From positions 1 to 13,244 of the forward strand of contig JBBRLA010000182.1 in assembly GCA_038231615.1 (NCBI GenBank): a stretch of DNA of 13,244 nt. Reading direction: 5' to 3'. The translations under genes and the position numbers were made by a program. The DNA comes from JBBRLA01 sp038231615. Lineage in GTDB: Bacteria; Myxococcota_A; Polyangia; Palsa-1104; JAEUJZ01. The notes under the pieces were generated by a model. That model ran no database searches. It was not told the DNA's origin and worked only from the letters and a program-made list of their open reading frames with translations. Below are positions 1 through 8,739 of this stretch, in pieces (position 1 is the first letter of the stretch; each line of letters starts with the position of its first letter).

Positions 1-377
1 ATCATGGCGGGCATGGCAGCATTCTCCACCGCGGTAAACTCTGGGAGCAAATGATGAAACTGGAAGACGAAGCCGATGGTCCGGTTGCGGAACTCGGCCA
101 GCTGTCCGGGGCTCATGGTGGTCACATCGTGCCCGTCCATGAGGATGGCGCCGCCGCTGACCCGATCCAGGGTGCCCAGTACAGGAAGGAAGGTCGACTT
201 GCCAGCCCCCGAGGCGCCGACCACCGCGACCATCTCTCCGGCGTTGACCGTCAGATCGATGCCTCTCAGCACGTCAATCTGCCGTCCGCTGAAGTCGAAG
301 GTCTTTCGCAGATCTTGTATCTCGACGCGGGCACCTGCCATCTGGGTCGGCGGAGCGTACTCACGGGGTAGGGTCAT
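1..377 (-). CDS. lolD: Lipoprotein-releasing ABC transporter ATPase LolD (5' part, cut by window edge)
   Basis: ATPase of the LolCDE complex, which uses ATP at the inner membrane to release lipoproteins to LolA for transport to the outer membrane. Reading the minus strand from ATG at 377 gives 125 codons before the edge. Residues 54-62 are the Walker A motif GASGAGKST, and residues 105-119 carry the Q-loop stretch FQFHHLLPEFTAVEN, which is nearly diagnostic of LolD rather than of related MacB or FtsE ATPases. The signature motif, Walker B and H-loop would lie beyond the edge. A second in-frame ATG at 341 (residue 13) would also leave the domain whole. An in-frame TAA not far upstream of 377 limits the choice. 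Neither start has a clear Shine-Dalgarno. Residue 65 after Walker A is Pro where His is usual in LolD. The gene is divergent from the TPR gene. Assignment is confident; the start is less so. Confidence 0.9.
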   Translation of the reverse strand, partial: MTLPREYAPPTQMAGARVEIQDLRKTFDFSGRQIDVLRGIDLTVNAGEMVAVVGASGAGKSTFLPVLGTLDRVSGGAILMDGHDVTTMSPGQLAEFRNRTIGFVFQFHHLLPEFTAVENAAMPAM

Positions 378-531
378 GTCAAATGGCCGGGCAATCAGGG
401 CCCCAAGGGGTTAGCACGGAATATTGGCTCACCGGCCGCCGCAAGGGTTGCCTGAAGGAACTAGGGCCGCCCTTCTGATCGTGCTATTGTGATGTGACCG
501 GTGGACGGACGCGTCTGCCGGATACTCGCCG
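378..531. other. Divergent intergenic region between lolD and the TPR gene
   Basis: This 154-base stretch separates two divergent genes, so promoters for both should lie here. It contains short GC palindromes around 398-410 but no convincing paired -35/-10 set for lolD. No open frame in it looks coding. Confidence 0.6.
482..490 (+). promoter_or_regulatory. Possible extended -10 promoter element for the TPR gene
   Basis: TG at 482-483 followed one base later by TATTGT (485-490) fits an extended -10 element with four of six matches to TATAAT. It lies about 40 bases before the ATG at 532. No -35 box is recognisable at the right distance, so this is only a weak candidate. Confidence 0.2.
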
Positions 532-3500
532 ATGGCCAAACCCTTGCCGCAGCTCGAACCGACGGACACGAATGGGAATGCGCTCGGGCCCGACGACCCC
601 GTCGAACTCCTGCGCAAGGCCGCCGGGGAGAAGGGCCCCGCCGCGGTTCGCCTGCTCCAACAGGCCGCCCAAGGTTTTCTCACGCGCCGGGACCTGGCTC
701 AGGCGGTCCACACCCTGGAGCAGGCCATCGCCACAGCCACGGAAGACGACGGCGACCGCCGGGTGCGGGCCCAGCTCGAAAACCAGCTCGGCAACGTCCT
801 CCAGGACGAACTGAGTCGCCTCGACGGCGCCTTGCTCCATTATCAGCGGGCCTTCAAGCTGCAACCTGAGGTCACCGAGCCGCTTCACCGGGGGCGGGCA
901 ATCTACCGGGCCCTGGGCGATTTGACCATGGTGTCGCGTCTCTTCGAGCTGGAACTGGCCAGCCTGGGGGAATCTCGGCCGTTGGCGTCGCTTTATCTGG
1001 GCCTGGAGTTTGCCCAGCTCAAGCTGCGCCAGCAGAACGACCCCACAGGGGCCGCGTCGGCGTTAAACGGGGTGCTGCACTTCCAGCCCAACGACGTCGA
1101 GCTGCCCGAGGCGGTGCTCGAGACGTTGGCCGAGGCGTACGTCTCGCCGGACTTCCATGAGGCCCCCGAGGAGGCCGATGCGGGACAGGCCCTGCGGCAG
1201 GCCGGGGAACTCTACCTAGCCTTGGGCACCCGGCTCCTGACGCAGCCCGACGCCCAACCCCAGGCCCTGTCCTACCTGCGACGGGCATTGGGGGCCGACC
1301 CTCACAGCGCCGCCGCCGCCGCCGCCCTGGAGGGGTTATATAAAGAGCTGCCTTCCCCCCAGCGCGAGACCGAGCTGGCCCTCCTTTATCGCACCGGCGC
1401 CCGGGTGCCGCACCGCGGGATGAAGTTGGTCGCGGTCTACGAGGCGATGGGGACGGGGCTATCCCCCGCCCAGTTCAAGGAGGCGATCGCCGCCTGCCGC
1501 GAACGCCTAGAGGAGGCCGAGACCCTGGGCGAGTGGCAGGAGGCCCGCACGGCGCTGCGCCGCCTGCTGGAACAGGCCGGGGACCTTCACGGGCAGGCCG
1601 CCCTCTTCGAGGAGGACGCCACCGAGGCTGCCCTTCCCGAAGAACGCGCCGACCTCCTTTTCAGCGCCGCGGATCTGTATCGCAAGGCTGGCGCCCTCGA
1701 ACGCTACCTGGAGGCCCTGCGCCAGGCGCTCCGCGAGGCGCCCCTGTCCCAGGACATCTTCCGCCGCCTGGCTGATCATTATGGGGGCCGGCGCGACTTC
1801 GCCTCCCTGGCCGTGGTACACGAGATCCGCCTGTCCGCCCTGGTCGAGGCTGAGGAACTGGACCCCGACGCCATCGTGCGGCACCTCGAAGAGTTGGCCG
1901 ACCTTTATGAGAAGAAGCTGCAGGATGCTGCCGCCGCCGCCGACGTCTGGCGACGCATCGACGAGATCCAGCCATCCCAGCGTGCCCGGGGGGAGCGCAA
2001 GCGCATCGGCCAGCGCCTGTCCCGCATCCAGCTCCAGATCGCCGAATTGCAGATGGAGCTGGATCGCACCTCCCCCGAGGCTGCCGGCAAGCGCTCCGAC
2101 CTCCTGCGCCGCCTGGGTCACCTGCATCGGGAGCACCACGATCCCCAGCGCGCCGCCATCTTCTATGAAGAGCTGCTCCTGTTCACCCCCAGCGATGTCC
2201 AGGCGCTGAAGTCCCTCTACGAGCTGCGCGAGCTTGAGGGGGACGTCCCCGGGCAGATCGACGTGCTGCGGCGACAGGTCGGTTTCGCCGGCGACCGGGC
2301 GGAGCGTCTGGGCCTCCTGCGGCGCATCGTGGCCCTGGCCTCCCAGGCCGCGGGCCAGATGGAGGCAACCGCCTGGGCCTGCCGGGCGCTGCTCAAGGAG
2401 CTGCCCTCGGACCGCGACGCCCTGCGCCGTCTCGCCGAGACCCAGGAACTTTCAGGCGACACCCGCGGGCTCCTCGACACCCTCGAGAGCCACGTCAAGG
2501 TAGCGCCCACTCCCAGGGAAAAACTGCCCCTGCACCAGCAGGCCGCGCGGCTCCTGGTCGAGCTGGACGATCTACCCCGGGCCACCGACCACCTGGTCCG
2601 GGCCGCCCGCCTCTGTCCGCCAGGCGCCGAGCAGGAGTCGGTGCTGATGGAGCTGGCCCGGATCTACGGCCTTCAACATCGCCTGCAGGAACAGCTTCAG
2701 ACCATCGAGGTCTGCCTGCGGCAAAACGCCCGCGCCTCCGCCGAGGCCTACCGCATGCTTGGCCGCGCCACCCTGGCCGAGCCCCGGGATCATTCTTTGG
2801 AAGAACGCAGCCTGCGGGCGTGGCGCGAGGTGCAGGCCCGGCTGCCCAACGATCTGGAGGCCCTTTCGTCTCTGGCCCAGCTTCACCGGTCCCGGGGGGA
2901 GTGGCCCGAGGTGACGCAGGTGCTGCACCGCTGGCTGGAGGTCCCCGACCAGCAGCCCGCCCGGCGCCTGGCCATCGGGCTGGAGCTGGCCGAGGTGCTC
3001 AGCCAGCGTCTGGACGACCAGAAGGAAGCAGCGGCGATGCTCTCGCGGCTGCACCAGGAAAGCCCGATCTGCGACCGCCAGCTTCACAACCGCCTCCGCG
3101 CCCTTCATGAAGAGCTGGGGGCCTACGAAAAGGCCATCCGCCACGCCGAATGCGCCCTCCTTCTGACCGAGGACCCCCTGGGCAGGATGGAACTGGCGAT
3201 GCAGATCGCCGCCCTGTGGCGCAACCGCGTCAAGGACCACGGCAGGGCCCTCTTGAGCTACGAGCGGGTCCTGGAGCTTCTGCCCCAGGCGCCGCCCGAG
3301 AGCGTGATCGCCCGGGAGGGGCGCCGCTTCATCGCCCAGGCGATGGACTCCATGAGCGAACTTTACGCCGAGGCCCAGGACTGGCCCGAGGTGGTGGCCC
3401 TGGGGGACCGGCGCCTGACCCTGGCCACCGGTGAGCCGATGCGCGCCGCCAGCATCATGTTGGAGCTGGCTGCCGTCTGCGAGGAAAAGCTTCATGATCC

Positions 3501-6500
3501 CCGGGGCGGTTTCGTCCTGCGCCAGCGGGCGTGGGAGCTGACCCCGGAGACCGTTCCCCTCTCGGAACTGAGCGAGCTGGCCATGGCCTCGGGCCTTTAC
3601 GCCGAACTCTGCGAGCTGCACCTATCGCGCATCGAGCACTACCGCGCCGAGGGGCTGCCGCCCCCGCTGGACGCAGTGCTCGCCGCCTCGCGTCTTTATG
3701 AAGAGCGCCTGGATCAGCCACAGCGGGCCTACGAGGTGCTGCGCCGGGCCATGCCCACCGGACCCGACGCCTCGATCCAGGCCACCACCCCCGGGAAGGA
3801 CGCCGAGGCGATCCTCGCAGGCCTCGCGCGCCTCTCCATTGCCCAGAGCCGCGCCCCCGGGGGCGAATCCATCCCCGGCGCCCGCGATCTCCTCGGCCTC
3901 TTTCACAGCCTGGTCGACGATCTTTGCGGACAGCGCGGCGCCGCCGGCGTGGACACTGCCCTGCGCATTCACGCCCTTTTGGGGGCGGCGGCACGGCTGC
4001 GGGAAGAGGCGTTCAGCGACCCCCGCGGGGCGCTGGAGGAACGGCTGCGGGCGTTCTCCCTGGGCGGCGATCGCGATCACGGCGACACCGAAAGCGCCGA
4101 CGCGGTCTTCGCCGACACCATCGCCGAGGTCCGCCGCCTGGCCCTGGTCTCAGGACAGCTCAAAGAGGCCCTGCTCTGCGACAGCCGCCGCCTGGAGCGG
4201 GCCGACTCCGAATCCCGGCGGCAGCAGGTGGCCTGCGACGCCGCTGCCTGGCTGGACGATTCGGGCGTCGATCCGCCCAGGGCCCTGCGCGCCTGCCTGA
4301 AGGCCCTGGCCCTCTGCGATGAGGGTGGCGATGCTCAGGCGGAGATACGCGGGCGCCTCTTCTTCATCGGCAAGCGCCTCGGGGCCCTGGCCTGGGAGGA
4401 CATCGCCAGGACCGAACGCGGCGCCGGTGTACCCAGGACCTCCGCAATCCCCGGGGACCCCGCCAAGGGCCCGGCGGCATCGCAGACCTCCCTGGATGCC
4501 GCGACCCTGCGGCGGCGGCTGCGCTACATCGCCTCCCTGTGGGAGCACGGTGCCCGCGACATCACCCGGGCCATCGAGGCCACCGGCCAGGCCTACCGCC
4601 TGACCTTCTTCGCACCGCGCTCCGCTTCGCTGCGCGATATCGAACGCGGCGAGGGACGGCAACGCCCGACTTCCAGCGATTCCGATCAGCACATCGAGGA
4701 CCTCGACGCCAGGGAGGCCAGGCCGGAGCTGCGGGCGGAACTGGCGCGCCTGTCCTTGCTGGCCACCAGCGACATCGAGGGGCCGGCCAAGGTGGTCAGC
4801 CTGCTCGACGGCATCGCGGCCCAGCTCAACGAGAACGACGACGCGCCGGGGGCCGCCGATCTCCTGCTCGACGCCGCCGGAGTGGACGAACGCCGCGGCC
4901 GGCTGCCCCACGCCGAGCGCCGCTACCAGGAGGTCCTGCGCGCCGATCCCGGCAGCGAGGCGGCGCTGACCCAGCTTTTGCACCTGTACCGGCAGCAGCG
5001 TCGCGCCGCCGACCTGGCGGCCCTTTTGGAGCGGCGGCGCAACGGTCTTCTGGAGCGCCTGCAAAAGGGCCCGGCGCGCAAGGCGATGCTGGTGGAACTG
5101 GCCGAGATCTACCAGCAGCAGGGCAAGGGGTTCGAGGCCCTGGACGTCCTTGGCAGCATGGCCGCCGAGGACGCCACCGACCCCGAGCCCCACCACCGCA
5201 TCGCCCGCCTGCACGAGGGGCAACGGGCTTTTGCCCGCGCCGCCGACGCCTACCTGGAAGAGGCCGAGCGAGCGTCTCACATAGCACCCGAGCGGGCCAT
5301 CGCGGCATTTTTGCGCACCGGCGATCTCTTCGAGCAAAAGGTCAACTCGCCGGAGCGGGCGCTCTCGGCCTACCGCTCGGCGCTGAACGTATTCCCCTTG
5401 CGGGTGTCGACCGATCCTGACCCTCCTGGCGAGGCGCTGGCGACGGCCCCGGACCTCACCGAGGGGCACCTTTTGGCGCTGGCCGGCATCGAGCGCATCC
5501 TCGACAAGCAGCAGCGCCTGGGCGATCTCGATCGCCTGCTCGGGGACCTCCTCGAAGGCAATCGGCCGCGCACCCGCGACGAGCAGATGGCGCTGCTGTG
5601 GCGGCGCATCCGCCTGCTCTCCGACCGGCTGCGCAAGGAACCCTATGCCCTTTCCCGAGCCCTCTCTGCCGCTGAAGTGCTGGCAGCACTCGCGCCTGAT
5701 GACGATCAGGCGCTGGCCCAGAAGGAGCAACTGCAAGCGGAGCTTCTGGACCTGTCGGCGGCGCGGGACACGGCGCGGCAGCGGGCGGAGGCAGCTTCCC
5801 ATCGCGGCGCCGACGAGACCGAGCAGGCCGCCCGCTGGGTGGCCCTGGCACAGCGCGAACTTCAGCTGGATCGCGAAGCGCGAAGCGCCGCGGTGCTGGA
5901 CAGCATCGAGGGGGCCATTGCCGCCCTGGATCGCGCCCTCGCGCTTCGCCCAGAGGACGTGGCCAGCCTGCGCACCCTGGCGGAGCTGCGGCAGCGCACC
6001 GGGGACCTTCACGGCGAGGTCGCGGCGTTACAGGCGCTGGCCGAGCGGGAGGACGATCCTGCGCGGGCCATCGCGGCGCTGCTTCAGGCGGCGAACGTGC
6101 AGCAGGAGAGGCTGAACGATCCCCTCGCCGCCCGTGCGCTGCTGGAACAGATCCTGCGCCGCTCAACCTCGGATGCCGAGGGCCCAGGCCGTCTGGCTCT
6201 TTCGCGGCTCTCCGATCTGACCCTTTGCGCCGGGGACCTCGCCGCGGCATCGGACCACGCCCGGCGGGAGCTTCTGACGAAGCCGGCCTCGGAACGCGCC
6301 GCGGAGTTGCACACCCGGCTCGGCCGCATCTCCCAGGCCCGGGGCGCGCTGGATCACGCCAGAGAGCACTTCGCCGCCGCCCTCGCCGCCTCACCGGGGC
6401 TGCTGGCGCCAACCCGGGAGCTGGTGCAACTGCTCTGGCCCGAGGGGGACCACTGCCGCATCCAGGGCCTGCTCCGCGCCACCTTGGTGGCCGCCGCCCA

Positions 6501-8676
6501 GGACCCCGCACAGCCGCTGTCCCCAATGGAGCGAGCGGCCCTCCTGCGCGAGCTGGCCGAGGCCAGCCTGAAACTCGGCGAGCAGGACGCGGGCTATCGT
6601 GCTCTGCTGGAGGCCGAGACGCTCCACCCCGGCACCCCCGACCAGCAGCTTGCCCTGGGCGAGCTGGCCTTCGATCTGTTGGCGCACGACGTCGCCGCGC
6701 GCTACCTGGGTGGTCTTCTGTCGCTGGGGCCCCCCGATAAGGGCGCCGAGGCGGGACGGGACGATGCCCTTCATCGCGGCGCCGTTGCCAGCCTGGCGAT
6801 TGGCGCGCACGCCCAGGCGCGCGCCCTCTGGGAGGAGGCGCTGCGCTTTTCGCCGGACCACGCCGCCGCCACCGATTCCTACGTCGAGCTGCTCCTGACC
6901 GGCAGCCCGACGCCCGAGGACTTCTTGCAGGCGGAGTCGCTGCTCCTGCGCCGGGCCGGGCAACTCACGGCGGCTTTGGACCTGGCAGGCGCGGTGCGAC
7001 GCCATCGCGACGCCGCCCGGACAGCCCGTTTGCGCGACGACGGGCCCCGGGCCCGCGAACTCCTCAAGAAGGCGCTGGATCTGGCATTGACCAGGCGGGA
7101 CACCGACCTGCCAGGGCCCGTCGTACTTCAGGTCCTCCTCGACGAGATCGCCGTGGAACTGCTGGAGGAGGCGCAGCATACGGGGGATCTGGCCGGCGCC
7201 CGAGGCTACGCCGAACGGCTCCTTCAGACTGCCTCGTCGCCGGCCGAACAGGCCGGACGCCTACGGCAGCTCGCGCGCCTTGACCTCTTGGCGGGCAATG
7301 CCGTTCAGGCCAGGGCGCATTTGCAGGCGGCGATCGTGCGGGACCCGGCCGACCTTTCCACTTACCTCCAGTTGCTTCCGCTGCTCTCTGACGAGGAAGC
7401 GGCCCACATCCTTTGTGCCGCGCTGGCGGACCTGCCCGCCGCCCCCGCGGCCGCCGCCCTCGACCTGCGCCGCGCTCTCGCCTTCGCCGCCCTGGGTGCC
7501 GCACAGGCCCGCCTTGGCGAGGTCGAGGCGGCCGGACAGTCCTACGATCGCGCCGTCGCCGAGGCGCGGGAAAAGGACCAGGCCGATGGTCCCGGCGCCG
7601 CCGAGCTGCAGGTCCGCCGCGAGGCCCTTGGCCACCTGGATGGCAAGGACGATGTCCGGGTGCGTCAGCACCTGGACGTGCTGCGAGAGCAGCAGCCGCT
7701 GGACTTGGACCTGCTTTCACGCCTCCATCGACTGGAGCAGCGCACCGGCCGCCTGGGTCACGCACAGCGGCTGGCCCAGGTCCTGCGCGTCCTTCATCCC
7801 GAGGCGGATTCCACGTCAACCCCCGGGGCCCCCTCCCCGTCTGCCTCGGCGCTGCCGCCGGTCCCCACCGGGGTCGCCCTAGAAGAGGCCGACCACGAGG
7901 CCTGGGCGCTGCCCGAGGCCTGGCGCCTCGCCGACATCATGGCCACCCTCTTCGACGGGGTCGCCGGCCCCAGGGCCCTCGGTCTGGAGGCCTTCGGCGT
8001 CAGCTCGTCGGACCGCCTGCCGCCCTCGGAATCTTCCACCGATGAAGTGGCCCGCCTCTTCGCCCTCTGCTGCCGGGTGCTGGGAAACCGCCGCGCCAAT
8101 CTCTATCGCGATGCCAAGGGCGAAAGCCGACTGCCGCTGCTCTGTGCTCACCCCCCCACGGGCCTGGTGGTGACCCCGGCGTTCGGCGGGCGGCCACAGC
8201 GCGAGCAGCTCTTCCTGCTCGGGCGCGGCGTCGAACTCTTGCGCCCCGAATACATCCTCGCGGAGGCCGCCCTGGTGGCCCCGGTGGACCGCCCCAGCCC
8301 CGAGGAACACGCCCGCCTCCTGGACCTGGCGGTGCGCGCCTTCCACCCGCGTCACGTGCGCCACGCCAGCGAGGCGGTCACCGCCTGGCGCCGGGAGTTG
8401 CCCTACCGTGCAGTGAAGCGCCTCTCCGACCTGTTCCGCGAGCACGCCGACACGCCCTTCTCCTCCCCGACTTGGCGCCGGGCTGTCCGTCAGACCGCCA
8501 ACCGGGCGGGCCTGCTCCTGTGTGGGGACCTCGTCGCCGCCGCCGCGGTCCTGGGCCAGCAAGACACCCGCCAGCCAGACACGGACGCCGCTGACACCGA
8601 CCTGCACGACCTGGCGCGCTTCTGGATTTCCGAGACCGCCGCCGCCATCGCCGACCGTCTGCGCCCGCGCCGCTGA
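532..8676 (+). CDS. Giant tetratricopeptide/helical-repeat protein with degenerate peptidase-like C-terminal domain
   Basis: A 2,714-residue protein, almost all amphipathic helix pairs of TPR type, with no signal peptide or membrane segment, so probably a cytoplasmic scaffold. A turn with Asp/Asn-Pro character followed by Ala recurs near residues 98, 170, 241, 312, 388, 465, 537, 609, 680, 753, 829, 902, 989 and 1062. Most steps are 71-77 residues, about two TPRs per unit. Spacing is looser afterwards (1163, 1247, 1343, 1606, 1863). A polar linker at about 1360-1395 splits the array, and clearer TPRs lie near 1440-1475 and 1590-1620. A Pro/Ser-rich linker (about 2425-2447) leads to a separate C-terminal domain (2448-2714) whose pattern recalls M48 metallopeptidases without their zinc ligands. 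ATG 532 is the only plausible start: TGA at 490-492 lies upstream in frame with no start codon between. The Shine-Dalgarno is weak. It is probably co-transcribed with the redox gene downstream. TPR character is certain; the binding partner is unknown. Confidence 0.93.
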   Translation: MAKPLPQLEPTDTNGNALGPDDPVELLRKAAGEKGPAAVRLLQQAAQGFLTRRDLAQAVHTLEQAIATATEDDGDRRVRAQLENQLGNVLQDELSRLDGALLHYQRAFKLQPEVTEPLHRGRAIYRALGDLTMVSRLFELELASLGESRPLASLYLGLEFAQLKLRQQNDPTGAASALNGVLHFQPNDVELPEAVLETLAEAYVSPDFHEAPEEADAGQALRQAGELYLALGTRLLTQPDAQPQALSYLRRALGADPHSAAAAAALEGLYKELPSPQRETELALLYRTGARVPHRGMKLVAVYEAMGTGLSPAQFKEAIAACRERLEEAETLGEWQEARTALRRLLEQAGDLHGQAALFEEDATEAALPEERADLLFSAADLYRKAGALERYLEALRQALREAPLSQDIFRRLADHYGGRRDFASLAVVHEIRLSALVEAEELDPDAIVRHLEELADLYEKKLQDAAAAADVWRRIDEIQPSQRARGERKRIGQRLSRIQLQIAELQMELDRTSPEAAGKRSDLLRRLGHLHREHHDPQRAAIFYEELLLFTPSDVQALKSLYELRELEGDVPGQIDVLRRQVGFAGDRAERLGLLRRIVALASQAAGQMEATAWACRALLKELPSDRDALRRLAETQELSGDTRGLLDTLESHVKVAPTPREKLPLHQQAARLLVELDDLPRATDHLVRAARLCPPGAEQESVLMELARIYGLQHRLQEQLQTIEVCLRQNARASAEAYRMLGRATLAEPRDHSLEERSLRAWREVQARLPNDLEALSSLAQLHRSRGEWPEVTQVLHRWLEVPDQQPARRLAIGLELAEVLSQRLDDQKEAAAMLSRLHQESPICDRQLHNRLRALHEELGAYEKAIRHAECALLLTEDPLGRMELAMQIAALWRNRVKDHGRALLSYERVLELLPQAPPESVIAREGRRFIAQAMDSMSELYAEAQDWPEVVALGDRRLTLATGEPMRAASIMLELAAVCEEKLHDPRGGFVLRQRAWELTPETVPLSELSELAMASGLYAELCELHLSRIEHYRAEGLPPPLDAVLAASRLYEERLDQPQRAYEVLRRAMPTGPDASIQATTPGKDAEAILAGLARLSIAQSRAPGGESIPGARDLLGLFHSLVDDLCGQRGAAGVDTALRIHALLGAAARLREEAFSDPRGALEERLRAFSLGGDRDHGDTESADAVFADTIAEVRRLALVSGQLKEALLCDSRRLERADSESRRQQVACDAAAWLDDSGVDPPRALRACLKALALCDEGGDAQAEIRGRLFFIGKRLGALAWEDIARTERGAGVPRTSAIPGDPAKGPAASQTSLDAATLRRRLRYIASLWEHGARDITRAIEATGQAYRLTFFAPRSASLRDIERGEGRQRPTSSDSDQHIEDLDAREARPELRAELARLSLLATSDIEGPAKVVSLLDGIAAQLNENDDAPGAADLLLDAAGVDERRGRLPHAERRYQEVLRADPGSEAALTQLLHLYRQQRRAADLAALLERRRNGLLERLQKGPARKAMLVELAEIYQQQGKGFEALDVLGSMAAEDATDPEPHHRIARLHEGQRAFARAADAYLEEAERASHIAPERAIAAFLRTGDLFEQKVNSPERALSAYRSALNVFPLRVSTDPDPPGEALATAPDLTEGHLLALAGIERILDKQQRLGDLDRLLGDLLEGNRPRTRDEQMALLWRRIRLLSDRLRKEPYALSRALSAAEVLAALAPDDDQALAQKEQLQAELLDLSAARDTARQRAEAASHRGADETEQAARWVALAQRELQLDREARSAAVLDSIEGAIAALDRALALRPEDVASLRTLAELRQRTGDLHGEVAALQALAEREDDPARAIAALLQAANVQQERLNDPLAARALLEQILRRSTSDAEGPGRLALSRLSDLTLCAGDLAAASDHARRELLTKPASERAAELHTRLGRISQARGALDHAREHFAAALAASPGLLAPTRELVQLLWPEGDHCRIQGLLRATLVAAAQDPAQPLSPMERAALLRELAEASLKLGEQDAGYRALLEAETLHPGTPDQQLALGELAFDLLAHDVAARYLGGLLSLGPPDKGAEAGRDDALHRGAVASLAIGAHAQARALWEEALRFSPDHAAATDSYVELLLTGSPTPEDFLQAESLLLRRAGQLTAALDLAGAVRRHRDAARTARLRDDGPRARELLKKALDLALTRRDTDLPGPVVLQVLLDEIAVELLEEAQHTGDLAGARGYAERLLQTASSPAEQAGRLRQLARLDLLAGNAVQARAHLQAAIVRDPADLSTYLQLLPLLSDEEAAHILCAALADLPAAPAAAALDLRRALAFAALGAAQARLGEVEAAGQSYDRAVAEAREKDQADGPGAAELQVRREALGHLDGKDDVRVRQHLDVLREQQPLDLDLLSRLHRLEQRTGRLGHAQRLAQVLRVLHPEADSTSTPGAPSPSASALPPVPTGVALEEADHEAWALPEAWRLADIMATLFDGVAGPRALGLEAFGVSSSDRLPPSESSTDEVARLFALCCRVLGNRRANLYRDAKGESRLPLLCAHPPTGLVVTPAFGGRPQREQLFLLGRGVELLRPEYILAEAALVAPVDRPSPEEHARLLDLAVRAFHPRHVRHASEAVTAWRRELPYRAVKRLSDLFREHADTPFSSPTWRRAVRQTANRAGLLLCGDLVAAAAVLGQQDTRQPDTDAADTDLHDLARFWISETAAAIADRLRPRR
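1309..1326 (+). repeat. (GCC)6 trinucleotide repeat inside the TPR gene
   Basis: Six in-frame GCC codons encode six alanines in a TPR helix. Slippage here would only change the alanine count and would not break the frame. Confidence 0.7.
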
Positions 8677-8739
8677 CACCGGATTCCTCCAACTCTTCCT
8701 TCCGTATCGTCATTTTTAGCCCTTCAGGCTACGAAAAAG
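8677..8739 (+). other. 63-base in-frame spacer between the TPR and redox genes
   Basis: The spacer is pyrimidine-rich and has no terminator hairpin or clear promoter. Read in the shared frame of both genes it has no stop codon, so only the TGA at 8674-8676 separates the two proteins. AGG at 8726-8728 is the best, still weak, ribosome-binding candidate for the ATG at 8740. Confidence 0.6.

Noticed and set aside
51..414. Plus-strand open frames over the lolD region
   Set aside because: The minus strand encodes Walker A and the LolD-specific Q-loop stretch, so these frames are antisense shadows.
5873..5949. 11-base inverted repeat (5873-5883 with 5939-5949) plus a tandem GCGAAGC heptamer
   Set aside because: It sits inside the TPR coding sequence, where Leu-Asp-Arg-Glu-Ala type helices reuse the same codons. 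The 55-base loop and lack of further copies argue against a mobile or regulatory element.
4150..6012. 620-codon open frame on the minus strand inside the TPR gene
   Set aside because: Its product is a Gly/Arg/Gln-rich mixture without recognisable domains, and it lies opposite a well-supported TPR protein. Long antisense frames are expected from strong third-position GC bias.
8674..8700. UGA at 8674 as a possible selenocysteine codon
   Set aside because: No SECIS-like hairpin follows the UGA. The downstream spacer is pyrimidine-rich and unstructured by eye, and the next gene has its own ATG.
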